A stretch of 64,000 nucleotides of DNA from NCBI GenBank assembly GCA_964426875.1, contig CAYRSB010000001.1, positions 62,001 to 126,000 on the forward strand, read 5' to 3'. A program made the position numbers and the translations under genes. Position 1 is the stretch's first letter. The number at the start of each line of letters is the position of its first letter. The notes beneath the pieces are model-generated. The model saw only the letters and a list, made by a program, of their open reading frames with translations, did no database searches and was not told the origin of the DNA. Of this stretch, positions 53,253-61,666 are shown in pieces. Source of the DNA: Caldatribacterium sp964426875 (GTDB lineage: Bacteria > Atribacterota > Atribacteria > Atribacterales > Caldatribacteriaceae).

Positions 53253-54137
53253 GTGGCCTTTCGAGCTGGATTTGTAACCCTTTGGGGAAGACCGAATGTG
53301 GGGAAATCCACTTTTCTCAACAAAGTCGTTGGGCAAAAGGTGGCCATAGTCTCTGATAAACCCCAGACCACCCGACGCGTCATAAAGGGCATCCTCAATC
53401 TTGATCAAGCTCAGGTTGTCTTTTTAGATACTCCGGGGCTTCACGCTCCCAAGGACCGTTTAGGGGAAGTCATGATGCAGGAAATAGAAGAATCCCTCTC
53501 CGACATCGACATCCTCTGCTACATGACCGATCCTTTCTTCAGGGAAGAGGAAGAGAGGGAGTACTTCAAGAAGCTCGTGTCTTTCTCGCGCCCTGTTTTT
53601 CTCATTCTCAACAAGAAGGACCTCCTCTCTAAGGAGGAGGCAATCTCTCTTTTGGAGCGCCTGGGAAGGTATTACCCCTTTGCTGAGTGTTTGAGCATTT
53701 CCTGTTCTACCGGTGAGGGCGTTGACGAGCTCCTCAGGAGGATTATAGCTTATCTTCCTGAGAATCCTCCCTATTACGACCAGAGTATTGTTTCGGACTC
53801 TCCTTTGAGCGAGATATTGTGGCAGAGATCGTCCGGGAAAAGGTTTTCTGGTATGTGCATCAGGAGGTCCCCTATGGAGTTGAGGTACGGGTGGAAGAGT
53901 TTAAAAGGAAAGATTCTGTGCTCTATATTCGGGCCACGATATATGTGGAGAGGGAATCGCACAAGAAAATCATCATTGGAAAAGGGGGAAAAATGATCAA
54001 AAAATTGGGGAAGAGGCTCGCCGAGATATTGAAGCCCACTGGGGGGAGAGGGTATACCTTGACCTGTGGGTAAAGGTGGAAAAGACTGGCGCAAGCGTGA
54101 CGAGATTCTGCGGCGATGGGGATATAGAGTCAAGTGA
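53253..54137 (+). pseudogene. era: Era GTPase broken by three single-base shifts (or sequence error)
   Basis: Era binds 16S rRNA in 30S assembly. The GTPase part is intact (GRPNVGKST, DTPGLH, NKKD). Then the frame shifts three times: near 53817 (into VAEIVREKVFWYVHQEVPYG), near 54023 (into DIEAHWGERVYLDLWVKVE) and near 54082 (into DWRKRDEILRRWGYRVK). Each is repaired by one added base, giving about 295 residues, the normal Era size, ending at TGA 54135-54137, which overlaps the recO GTG. As read, translation ends at 53996 and the KH domain is lost. An intact gene with assembly errors is quite possible. Confidence 0.85.
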
Positions 54138-54898
54138 ATCGATACACCCTTGATGAAGGCATTGTCTTGCAGTCCAGGGAATTCGGAGAAATCGACCGCC
54201 TGGTTACCCTTTTTACCAGAGGAAGGGGCAAACTCCAGGTGCTTGCCAAGGGAGCAAGAAAAGTGGGAAACCGCTTTGGAGCCTCTTTGGACCTTTTTTC
54301 TCTTTCGGAATTCCTCTTTTATACTGCCTCAGGTATGCCCCTTGTGGTGCAAGGGAAAATTCGGCGCGCCTTTCGAGATCTTTTGCGTTCTCCTCTTCGG
54401 TGGATGGCAGGGGAATACCTTTTACTTGTGGTGGAGAAGTCTTTTCCTCTGGAAAGAAGGGAAGAGAGAATCCTTGACGAGGTTCTCTCACTTTGGGAGA
54501 CGTTTCTTGAAGACGAAAAGGCCATAAAGCCGCTTCTTCTGCGCTTTTATTTCGATATTGCCTGGGCCTTGGGAATATTCCCTGAGCTTAGGGAATGCGT
54601 CCGGTGTCGGAAAACGTTAAAAGGAGAAGGGCATCTTTTTAGTATACCTTTGGGAGGGTTCGTGTGTACATCTTGTGGCCATGCCCTGAGAGAAGCCACT
54701 CTTCTTCCCTCCTCGGCCGTTTGTGTCCTTCTTAGTCTTGTTGGAGCCCCCTTAGAGAATGTAGCACATACCCCTCTGGAGGAAGAGGACTTCAAAAGCC
54801 TCGACATCCTTTGTGCTGAGTATCTCTCGTACCATGGGGAACACCGAATCCCTGGTTTTGTTTCTTTCGTCAGACGCGGGGTGATGCCATCGTGGTGA
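54134..54898 (+). CDS. recO: RecO, DNA repair protein
   Basis: Loads RecA on SSB-coated DNA with RecR. N-terminal OB fold (GIVLQSREFGEIDRLVTLFT) and a zinc-binding pair in CVRC ... CTSC. 254 residues. GTG 54134 overlaps the true era stop. era-recO is a classical order, and this is the last gene of the long + series. Confidence 0.93.
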   Translation: MNRYTLDEGIVLQSREFGEIDRLVTLFTRGRGKLQVLAKGARKVGNRFGASLDLFSLSEFLFYTASGMPLVVQGKIRRAFRDLLRSPLRWMAGEYLLLVVEKSFPLERREERILDEVLSLWETFLEDEKAIKPLLLRFYFDIAWALGIFPELRECVRCRKTLKGEGHLFSIPLGGFVCTSCGHALREATLLPSSAVCVLLSLVGAPLENVAHTPLEEEDFKSLDILCAEYLSYHGEHRIPGFVSFVRRGVMPSW

Positions 54899-54981
54899 TA
54901 GGGTGGATTGAAAGGACTCTTCCCGGTAATGGTCTGGGAATCACTGTGTGGAACAACGTCGTGCCCGTGGGGGATGCCAAG

Positions 54982-55509
54982 TTATTCTTCTCCTCTCTTA
55001 AAGCTTTCTACTCGCCTAAGAAGGGCTCTGAAAACCTCTTCCCGATTACTTTGGTTGAGGAGAAGGCGTTCCGTTACCCCTTTTCGCAGAAGCTCTTTGA
55101 CCTGTAGGAGTTCTGGAAGACACGACGTGGCAAGGACGAATAATGCTTCCTTCCAGATTGTTTCAGTGAGTTCTGCAAAGCGGAGGGAGTAAAGCTCCAT
55201 TTTTCCTATTTCATCCAAGAGAATCGGGGCTTTGTGCTTCAGGGCTTCTTCAAGTTCTGGGAGGACAAGACGTTCGAATTCTTCTACAAAGACACGGTAC
55301 GACCCTATCCGAAAGGGGGAATTTCCCTCTTTGGCGGCAAGCGTTCCCAGCTTTCCGGAGAGGGTGATGATGCGGAAACCGAATCTCTGTGTCCCGTGAC
55401 GGATTTCTTCGGTATAGAATCCCTGAAAAAATCCGGGAAAGCGCCCTACAAGAAGCTTCACCAGAGTCGTTTTCCCCGTTCCCGGCCTTCCCAAGACAAT
55501 CACGCGCAT
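54982..55509 (-). CDS. THEP1-type nucleoside-triphosphatase (NTPase_1)
   Basis: Small P-loop NTPase of 175 residues. Walker A LGRPGTGKTTL at the N-terminus, FYTEEIR, Walker B ILLDEIGKMEL near 98. Members hydrolyse various NTPs in thermophiles and archaea; role unknown. AGGAAGG precedes the ATG. Convergent to recO, with an 83-bp gap in which I see no terminator. Divergent from the metallo-hydrolase gene. Confidence 0.88.
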   Translation of the reverse strand: MRVIVLGRPGTGKTTLVKLLVGRFPGFFQGFYTEEIRHGTQRFGFRIITLSGKLGTLAAKEGNSPFRIGSYRVFVEEFERLVLPELEEALKHKAPILLDEIGKMELYSLRFAELTETIWKEALFVLATSCLPELLQVKELLRKGVTERLLLNQSNREEVFRALLRRVESFKRGEE

Positions 55510-55513
55510 TGTC

Positions 55514-55567
55514 TTTACCTTCCTCCTCTTTTTCTGTATAGTACTCCCTGATGAGGGGCTTCATCAA
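55514..55567. promoter_or_regulatory. Overlapping divergent promoters, THEP1 and metallo-hydrolase
   Basis: Plus: TTTACC (55514-55519), 17 nt, TATAGT (55537-55542), only 8 bp before ATG 55551. Minus: TTGATG (reverse complement of 55562-55567), 18 nt, TACTAT (reverse complement of 55538-55543). The -10 boxes lie on the same bases, so use may be mutually exclusive. Confidence 0.45.
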
Positions 55568-56339
55568 GTTTTTGGGAACAGCAGGAGCGCGTTTTGTGGT
55601 GATGAGGCAACTCCGGGCTTCAGGGGGAGTGTGGATTTCGTACGAGGGTTTTTCCCTTCATCTTGACCCCGGTCCTGGAGCACTTGTTCGAGCCCTTTCC
55701 AGTCGGCCCTCTCTCGATCCAGCATCTTTATCTGGTGTTCTTCTTTCCCATCGACACCTCGACCACGCCAACGACGTTAACATCATCATTGAAGCTATGA
55801 CTCAGGGAGCGACAAAAGTTCGCGGTCATCTTTTCCTCCCCCAGGATGCCTTAGAGGGGGAACCGGTGGTTTTTCGATACCTTCGAGAACATCTTGAAGA
55901 GATTCATATCCTCGTTGAGGGAGGGGAATATACCCTGGGTTCTTTTTCTTTCTCTACTCCCTGGCGTCACATCCATGGAGCGGAAACCTATGGTTTTCGC
56001 TTTCGTTTCCCCCAGGGGATTGTTTCCTTCATCACAGATACCCAGTTTTCGGAGGACATCTACAGGGCGTATGAGGGGAGTGACGTTCTGGTAATTCATG
56101 TAGTGCGTCTTGAGCGGAGCGATCTCCCCGACCTCTTGCACCTGAGTGTTCCTGAAGTCGAGCTCATTGTTACCCGCATTCGTCCTCGTTTGGCAATACT
56201 CACCCACTTTGGCATGACCATTCTGCGGGCCAAACCTTGGGAGGTGGCTCAACGTTTATCGGAGAAAGCCGGGATTCCCGTTGTTGCCGCCTCTGACGGA
56301 CTCACCCTCGATTTTGAGGACCTTTTCAGTAGCGAGTGA
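55551..56339 (+). CDS. Metallo-beta-lactamase-fold hydrolase
   Basis: Zinc hydrolase of 262 residues with FLGTAGARF at the N-terminus, SHRHLDHAND (metal motif HxHxDH near 68), later HIHG, ITDTQ and LTHFGM. Resembles RNase Z/PhnP-type phosphodiesterases, but the substrate cannot be assigned. No ribosome site precedes the ATG and the promoter is almost adjacent, so the mRNA may be leaderless. Its end overlaps the opposing membrane-protein gene by 14 bp. Confidence 0.83.
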   Translation: MRGFIKFLGTAGARFVVMRQLRASGGVWISYEGFSLHLDPGPGALVRALSSRPSLDPASLSGVLLSHRHLDHANDVNIIIEAMTQGATKVRGHLFLPQDALEGEPVVFRYLREHLEEIHILVEGGEYTLGSFSFSTPWRHIHGAETYGFRFRFPQGIVSFITDTQFSEDIYRAYEGSDVLVIHVVRLERSDLPDLLHLSVPEVELIVTRIRPRLAILTHFGMTILRAKPWEVAQRLSEKAGIPVVAASDGLTLDFEDLFSSE

Positions 56340-56997
56340 GTCTAAGATAGAATCGCCCAAGGAGTACGGAGAGATAGGAGAGGATTGTCCCTCCAAGAAG
56401 GGTGTTAAGTATTATTCCAAAGAATGACGCGAAACCGAAGACCCAAAAGAGGAGATATCCCACCACAAGGAGGAACAATGCCACTACTGCGAGGGTGAAA
56501 CATTCTCCTGGATTCCCAATAGCGAGCTGAAAGCTGTGGCGTATTCCTGAGAAGGGGTCGTACCCCTCAACCACAACTGCTGGAATGGTGAGCATGAGGA
56601 GGAATCCGAAAACGAGCCCCGGAAAGAAGAACCACAGAGAAAAGAACCCCACGAGGAATCCTACTATCAGGGAAGCAAAGAGAATTTCCAGGAAGCGACG
56701 AGAGAACATCCGAAAAGCCCGGTACAAGTCTATTTCTCCCCGGACCTCTTTGTCCCATACCAAAAAGACCACGAGGCTCAGGGCGAGGAGGGCAAGGAAA
56801 AAACCCAAAAGAACAAAGAAGATGCTTGTACCCCACTGGAAAAAGAGGGTGAACCGGGAGAGGCTTCGATCCCACACCAGAAAGTTTGCCACGCTGAGAA
56901 GAAAAGCCGGTGCAAGGGTTACCAGAAGAATCTGGGGGTACTGGAAGAGGGTATCAAGACTTTTTCGCATCTCTCGCCAGAGGTCAAGTGTTCCCAT
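56326..56997 (-). CDS. Polytopic membrane protein (GPDPase_memb/DUF975-like)
   Basis: About 223 residues with five or six membrane segments (near 20-45, 55-85, 110-145, 165-215), typical of the loosely defined family around glycerophosphodiesterase membrane domains. A motif YDPFSGIRHSFQL before the last pair fits that group. No catalytic residues. ATG 56997 is preferred to 57003 because GGAAGGG is then correctly spaced. Function unknown. Confidence 0.7.
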   Translation of the reverse strand: MGTLDLWREMRKSLDTLFQYPQILLVTLAPAFLLSVANFLVWDRSLSRFTLFFQWGTSIFFVLLGFFLALLALSLVVFLVWDKEVRGEIDLYRAFRMFSRRFLEILFASLIVGFLVGFFSLWFFFPGLVFGFLLMLTIPAVVVEGYDPFSGIRHSFQLAIGNPGECFTLAVVALFLLVVGYLLFWVFGFASFFGIILNTLLGGTILSYLSVLLGRFYLRLTRY

Positions 56998-57022
56998 AGG
57001 CATCCCTTCCTTGTTTTCCCAT

Positions 57023-57051
57023 ATCTTACCCTCTTTCTCAAAGTGAGGCAA
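57023..57051 (-). promoter_or_regulatory. Promoter of the membrane-protein gene
   Basis: Minus strand: TTGCCT (reverse complement of 57046-57051), 17 nt, TAAGAT (reverse complement of 57023-57028), about 26 bp before the chosen start. Confidence 0.5.
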
Positions 57052-57118
57052 GAGTTACACCCTTTCTTCTCTTGTGCGTTTAGGTTAGAATGGAGAAAAC
57101 TCTTGGAGGAGGGGGACG

Positions 57119-57394
57119 ATGGGAACCTTTCTAAAGGTCGTGGGTGTTATTGTGATGTGTGGAGGGGTAGTTTTTGCAGTTTTTGTGGTTTTTGGAGCGA
57201 GAGGCTGGATGCATTTTTTGGGACAGTCCTCTCTTGCTCCTGAGGAAACGCTACCCTTTGGACCCTTAAGTGGCTTTGTTTGGGCTGGAGGGCTGGGGGG
57301 AATTTTGGGGGGCTTCGGGATGGTGGTGGGAGGAGCGGCGCTTTTCTGTCTTGGAACTATTTACAACGAGGTGAAGTCCTTACGAGGTCAATAA
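57119..57394 (+). CDS. Small two-helix membrane protein
   Basis: 91 residues with two hydrophobic, glycine-rich segments (about 6-26 and 53-80) joined by a loop with PEETLPFGPLSG. GGAGGAGGGGG precedes the ATG. It lies 12 bp before the CoA-disulfide reductase gene, so they are probably co-transcribed; no family recognised. It may anchor or assist that enzyme, which is guesswork. Confidence 0.6.
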   Translation: MGTFLKVVGVIVMCGGVVFAVFVVFGARGWMHFLGQSSLAPEETLPFGPLSGFVWAGGLGGILGGFGMVVGGAALFCLGTIYNEVKSLRGQ

Positions 57395-57406
57395 AGGAGT
57401 GAGAGC

Positions 57407-59122
57407 ATGGGAAAGAGAGTAGTCATAATCGGTGGTGTAGCTGCAGGCCCGAAGGTGGCAGCCAAACTCCGTCGGCTTGATTGGGAAGCAGAAATAACTG
57501 TTTTGGAGCGAGGAAAGTTTCTTTCTTATGCCGGATGTGGACTCCCTTACTATGTGAGTGGGGAGGTCAAGGAGTATAGGGAACTTATGGAGACCCCGGT
57601 AGGAGTACTACGGGATCCGGACTTCTTTGAAAAGTCGAAAGGAGTTAAGGTTTTCAATCGAACCGAAGTCGTTCGTATCGACCGAGAGAAGAAAGTCGTG
57701 GAGGCCCGCAATCTTGACACCGGTAAAGCTCTCTCTTTCTCCTACGATTACCTTGTTTTGGCTACAGGTTCTCGACCGACATTTCCACCGGTGAAAGCGA
57801 CAGACCTTGATCATCCTGAGACCTCGATAAGTGGTAAGGATTTAGGACATGTGTATACCCTGCATGGGATTGAAGATGCCGAGGCCATTCGCTGGACGAT
57901 AAAGGAAAAACTCGCTAAGAAAGCGGTGATCGTTGGCGGTGGACTTATCGGTATGGAGATGACCGAGAGCCTTGTCAAGAGTGGTCTTGAAGTCACGGTT
58001 ATCGAGGTACTTCCTGAAATCCTTCCTATCCTCGATGAGGATATGGGGATTTTAGTTCGTCGCTACTGCCAATCTCAAGGCGTAACGGTGCGAGTAGGGG
58101 AGAAGGTAGAAGTCCTTGAGGGGCAGGGAGGTGTAGTCAAGAGGGTTATAACCGACAAAGGAACCTATGAGGCAGATATTGTTGTCGTGGCTACAGGCTT
58201 CAGACCTAACACTGATCTTGCCCAACGAGCAGGGTTGGCTCTGGGAGAAACTGGAGGTATAAAGGTTGATTGCTTCATGCGTACGAGTGACCCCTGTATT
58301 TTTGCGGTAGGAGACTGTGTAGAAGTGGAAAACCTGGTGTGTGGGAAACCCGCCTACATGCCCATGGGCTCCTTAGCCAATAAAGAGGGAAGGGTGGCAG
58401 CCATAAACATTGCTGGAGGGACGGAAGTCTTTCGAGGGGCTTTGAGTTCGGTAATCTTTAAGCTTTTCGATTACACTGTTGCTCGTACTGGCCTTACCGT
58501 GCACCAGGCACGCGATTTGGGGTATGATACGGAGTATGCCCTTATTCCCGCTCCGGACAGAGCTCATTATTTCCCTGGAACCAAGCAGGTCATAACGAAA
58601 CTCATAGCTGATCGCCGAAGTGGAAGGATTTTAGGAGCCCAGATCATCGGGAAGGGAGATGTCCCCAAAGGCATTTATACCATTGCTACTGTTCTGTACT
58701 ATGGCGGTGTGGTGGAAGATCTCTCCAATATGGACCTTCCGTATGCTCCTCCCTATGCTTCAGCCATAGATTATGTCTGTGTGGCGGCAAATGTGTTGCG
58801 AAATAAACTCGAGGGGAAAATGGTGGGAATTCCTCCACATGAGGTAGAACGGAAGCGCAAAAGGGGCGACGATTTTGTCCTTCTTGATGTACGTACCCCT
58901 AAGGAGTATGAAAAAATGCGTATTCCTGGAAGTACTCTGGTGCCCCTTGGAGCCCTGCCCCAGAGGTTACACGAGCTTCCTAAAGATAAAGAGATCGTGG
59001 TCTTCTGCGCTGTAGGTCTTAGAGGATACGAGGCGTCGCTCATTCTCAAAAGCGCTGGTTTCTCAAACGTTAAAGTTATGGATGGGGGAATTGCCTGCTG
59101 GCCCTATGAACTTGAGTCATAG
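57407..59122 (+). CDS. CoA-disulfide reductase with C-terminal rhodanese domain
   Basis: FAD/NAD(P)H oxidoreductase of 571 residues. FAD loop IIGGVAAG at the N-terminus, redox Cys in SYAGCGLPYY (Cys about 43), NAD loop IVGGGLIGMEM near 175, FAVGDCVE near 302, dimerisation region to 450, and a rhodanese domain (about 470-571) with catalytic Cys in VVFCAVGLRG near 534. The CoADR-Rhd family reduces CoA-disulfides, CoA-persulfides or polysulfide. Its gene partner is the small membrane protein. Confidence 0.92.
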   Translation: MGKRVVIIGGVAAGPKVAAKLRRLDWEAEITVLERGKFLSYAGCGLPYYVSGEVKEYRELMETPVGVLRDPDFFEKSKGVKVFNRTEVVRIDREKKVVEARNLDTGKALSFSYDYLVLATGSRPTFPPVKATDLDHPETSISGKDLGHVYTLHGIEDAEAIRWTIKEKLAKKAVIVGGGLIGMEMTESLVKSGLEVTVIEVLPEILPILDEDMGILVRRYCQSQGVTVRVGEKVEVLEGQGGVVKRVITDKGTYEADIVVVATGFRPNTDLAQRAGLALGETGGIKVDCFMRTSDPCIFAVGDCVEVENLVCGKPAYMPMGSLANKEGRVAAINIAGGTEVFRGALSSVIFKLFDYTVARTGLTVHQARDLGYDTEYALIPAPDRAHYFPGTKQVITKLIADRRSGRILGAQIIGKGDVPKGIYTIATVLYYGGVVEDLSNMDLPYAPPYASAIDYVCVAANVLRNKLEGKMVGIPPHEVERKRKRGDDFVLLDVRTPKEYEKMRIPGSTLVPLGALPQRLHELPKDKEIVVFCAVGLRGYEASLILKSAGFSNVKVMDGGIACWPYELES

Positions 59123-59696
59123 GTGGCTCTGGATTCTCGTTTTTTTGGGGGCAGGGTTTGGGATGGTATTTTTCCTCCTTTCCCTGCCTCGGCCTTCTCC
59201 TCCGGAGGAAGAGGTTGAGGCCCAGCCAGAAGAAGTGGTGGAGCCGACCTCTTTTCCTATTATCACTGAGAAAGTCCGTGTGCGGGGGTGGGAGAAGGGT
59301 AGGCTTTATTTTTTGCTCGAAGCCGAGGCGATGGAGCTTGATAAAGAGGGGACTGTGGGAAAATGCTTGGGTGGTGTCCGTCTTCTGGTCTTTGAAGACG
59401 ATGGTCAGGTCCGGGCAACCTTGCACGGTGACACTGCTCTTTTAAACCTTACGCATAGAAACGTGAGACTTCAAGGGAAGGTCGAAGTTGTGTCCTCTTC
59501 TGGGGATCGTCTTGAGACGGAGGAGCTTTTCTACCTCAATGCCAAGCAAACGATCCAAACTGGTGCCTTGGTGAGAGCATACTTTAACGGGAACGAGGTA
59601 GAGAGCGAAGGTTTCCAGAGTGACGTTGACTTGAGTAACCCGGAGTTTTTCCGAGTTACTCGAGGCATATTTCGTTTGAAATCTTCTTCGCCGTGA
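59106..59696 (+). CDS. lptC: LptC-like LPS-export periplasmic protein
   Basis: One N-terminal membrane helix (about 7-26), a proline/glutamate-rich stalk, and a beta-jellyroll region (about 55-190) with the repeating V..W..G...F.LEA pattern of LptC/LptA (for example VRVRGWEKGRLYFLLEAEAME). 196 residues. LptC moves lipopolysaccharide across the periplasm, so it implies an outer membrane. lptA and lptB are not adjacent. ATG 59106 lies inside the previous gene; the ribosome site is weak. Confidence 0.75.
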   Translation: MNLSHRWLWILVFLGAGFGMVFFLLSLPRPSPPEEEVEAQPEEVVEPTSFPIITEKVRVRGWEKGRLYFLLEAEAMELDKEGTVGKCLGGVRLLVFEDDGQVRATLHGDTALLNLTHRNVRLQGKVEVVSSSGDRLETEELFYLNAKQTIQTGALVRAYFNGNEVESEGFQSDVDLSNPEFFRVTRGIFRLKSSSP

Positions 59697-61026
59697 AGAG
59701 TGCCGTTGAAGTGAGCATCCCCTCCCGGTATCGGCAGAAACGAGGAGGGTTCCTTTGCAGGGTGGCAAGCAAAGCATCGGTGATGTGCCAGGCCTCCCGA
59801 ATGAAAGCGGAGTCCGGGAAGAGTGTCCGGTCTCTGTGGAGAAAGTCATAGAGTATTTTCTCATAGGCTTGGGGAGTGTTTGCCTTGAACGTTCCAGAGT
59901 AACTGAAGTTTAGGGTAACTGGAGAGGAACCCAGGACAAGCTCAGGGGTCCGTACGTGGACGATAAGGTCTATGCGCTCTTCAGGCTGAATTTCTATGAT
60001 CAGCCGATTTGGAGAGGGAGTAGTAGAGGAGAAAAGAACCTCAATAAACGAACGTTTTTCGGCCATCCTTTTCCCACTGGCAAGATAGAAAGGCACTCCC
60101 CTCCAACGTTCCGTTTCAAGGAAAAGGGGTAAGAAGAAGAAAGTTTCCCTCAGGGAATAGGGATTGCCTGTTTCCCTTCGGTATCCCTCATATTGTCCCA
60201 GCTGTACGTCCTCTCCTTTGGGAAGGCGTATCCGGGAAAGAAGGGCAGCCTTTCTTTTGGCCATTTTGCTTAAAAAAGCGGTACACTCTCTCTGGTCTTC
60301 CTCGCAAAGGGGAGGGATGTCTACGGTAAGGAGGGAAAGAAGCTGCAAAAGATGGTTTTGAAAGATGTCCTTGATGGCTCCAGTTTCCTCATAGAATGTC
60401 CCTCGTTCGCCCACCCCTTCCTCTTCAAAAACGGCGATGCGCACTTCTTCTACGAATTCTCGCGAGAGCAGTCGCTCCACAAAGAGGTTCTCCGCTTTGA
60501 GGACGATGAGATTTTGCACCGTGGCCTTTCCCAAGTAATGGTCGACATAAAAGACGTGGTCTTCGGGGAAGACGTGTTTCAGGTCCTCTTCAAGGAGGAG
60601 AAAATCTTTGCCACTTTGGCCGAAGGGTTTCTCAAGGGCAACACAAAGGCTTTCGGGAGCCATTTCTTGACAGAGTTGGGCTACAAGGTGCAAGGCCGGA
60701 CGGTAGAGAGAAGGGAGGGTGGAGAGGTAGAAATAGAGGTAATCCCTTGGGGAGAAAAGGTGAGAAAGCCGACCCGCCAAGTCTTTCTCGAGTATATCCC
60801 CTCGAACATAGGTGACGCGCTCGAGGAAGGGAAGAAGCACATCTTGAGGAAATAAAGGGCAAAGAAGGGTTGCAATGAAACTGCAATATGAAGAAGTGTC
60901 TTCAAAACGACGGCCAATGGCTAACACCCTGAATGTCTCGCCCAGGCTGGAGAGCGAGACCAGAGCAGGTAGAATTTTGCGGGTGAAAAGGTTACCGGTG
61001 GCACCGAAAAACACGAGGGTTCGCAT
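59656..61026 (-). CDS. zwf: Glucose-6-phosphate dehydrogenase-like protein
   Basis: Oxidises G6P with NAD(P). Seen: FFGATGNLFTRKILPAL (usual GATGDL, here Asn), ALEKPFG, YVDHYLGKATVQN (usual DHYLGKE) and GAIKDIFQNHLLQLL with the catalytic His. 456 residues, slightly short. The changed residues may alter cofactor preference or substrate. It ends by overlapping lptC by 41 bp and starts 7 bp after the cyclase gene. Confidence 0.87.
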   Translation of the reverse strand: MRTLVFFGATGNLFTRKILPALVSLSSLGETFRVLAIGRRFEDTSSYCSFIATLLCPLFPQDVLLPFLERVTYVRGDILEKDLAGRLSHLFSPRDYLYFYLSTLPSLYRPALHLVAQLCQEMAPESLCVALEKPFGQSGKDFLLLEEDLKHVFPEDHVFYVDHYLGKATVQNLIVLKAENLFVERLLSREFVEEVRIAVFEEEGVGERGTFYEETGAIKDIFQNHLLQLLSLLTVDIPPLCEEDQRECTAFLSKMAKRKAALLSRIRLPKGEDVQLGQYEGYRRETGNPYSLRETFFFLPLFLETERWRGVPFYLASGKRMAEKRSFIEVLFSSTTPSPNRLIIEIQPEERIDLIVHVRTPELVLGSSPVTLNFSYSGTFKANTPQAYEKILYDFLHRDRTLFPDSAFIREAWHITDALLATLQRNPPRFCRYREGMLTSTALFTAKKISNEICLE

Positions 61027-61032
61027 GGAACC

Positions 61033-61653
61033 TCACCCCTGCAAAAGGATTGCCCGGGCTGGAGCCCCGTCCCCTCCTCGGATTTTGAGAGGGAGGACGA
61101 TGAAGAAGTAGAGCCCCGGTTCAACATCCTGCAGAGCCAACCCCTCAACTATCACCATACCACTCTCAAGGAGTATTTTGTGTGTGGGATGCCCGGGTTG
61201 GTCTCGCTCGATACCTAAGGCATCTGTGCCCACTCCCTTGAGTTTTTTGCCCGCCAGAAATCGGGCAGCGCGTTCTGTAAGGTACACAAAGTCCTCCCGA
61301 GAAAGGTCGCTGAAGGAGTTATCGGTTTTGAATATTACAAAGTGATTGGGGAAAAAGAGTGGTTCAAAGGGTCTCAGATCCTCTTCGTCAATAGCAGAAC
61401 GATGACGAAATTCAAGAACCATCGCATGACCCATGTACTGGGTCACAGGGATACGGTCGATGGAGGTTGGAGAGTCCAGTATATGGAGGGGAGCATCGAC
61501 GTGAGTCCCAGTGTGGCTGTCGAAAGAGATTTTCGTTTCGTTCGCTCCCTCTCTGAGAGTTCGAATGCGCTCAATACTGGGTTTTCGTTCTTTTTTCCCC
61601 CGATAGGTGGGCATATCTTCCGCAATGTCCAGGGAGACATCAAACACTTTCAT
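61033..61653 (-). CDS. Cyclase / kynurenine-formamidase-like metal hydrolase
   Basis: 206 residues of the cyclase family (PF04199). The metal motif HxGTHxDxPxH is present as SHTGTHVDAPLH near 48-58; DALGIERDQPG and HPTHKILLESG follow. Members hydrolyse formamide or lactone-like bonds; substrate unknown. ATG 61653 follows AAAGGAGG; the frame is open eight codons further. Lies between an SDR and zwf. Confidence 0.85.
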   Translation of the reverse strand: MKVFDVSLDIAEDMPTYRGKKERKPSIERIRTLREGANETKISFDSHTGTHVDAPLHILDSPTSIDRIPVTQYMGHAMVLEFRHRSAIDEEDLRPFEPLFFPNHFVIFKTDNSFSDLSREDFVYLTERAARFLAGKKLKGVGTDALGIERDQPGHPTHKILLESGMVIVEGLALQDVEPGLYFFIVLPLKIRGGDGAPARAILLQG

Positions 61654-61666
61654 CGTTTTCCTCCTT

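Noticed and set aside
54892..55107. Plus-strand frame after recO
   Set aside because: Its second half is antisense to the THEP1 gene; no domain seen, although its first 30 codons fall in an intergenic gap.
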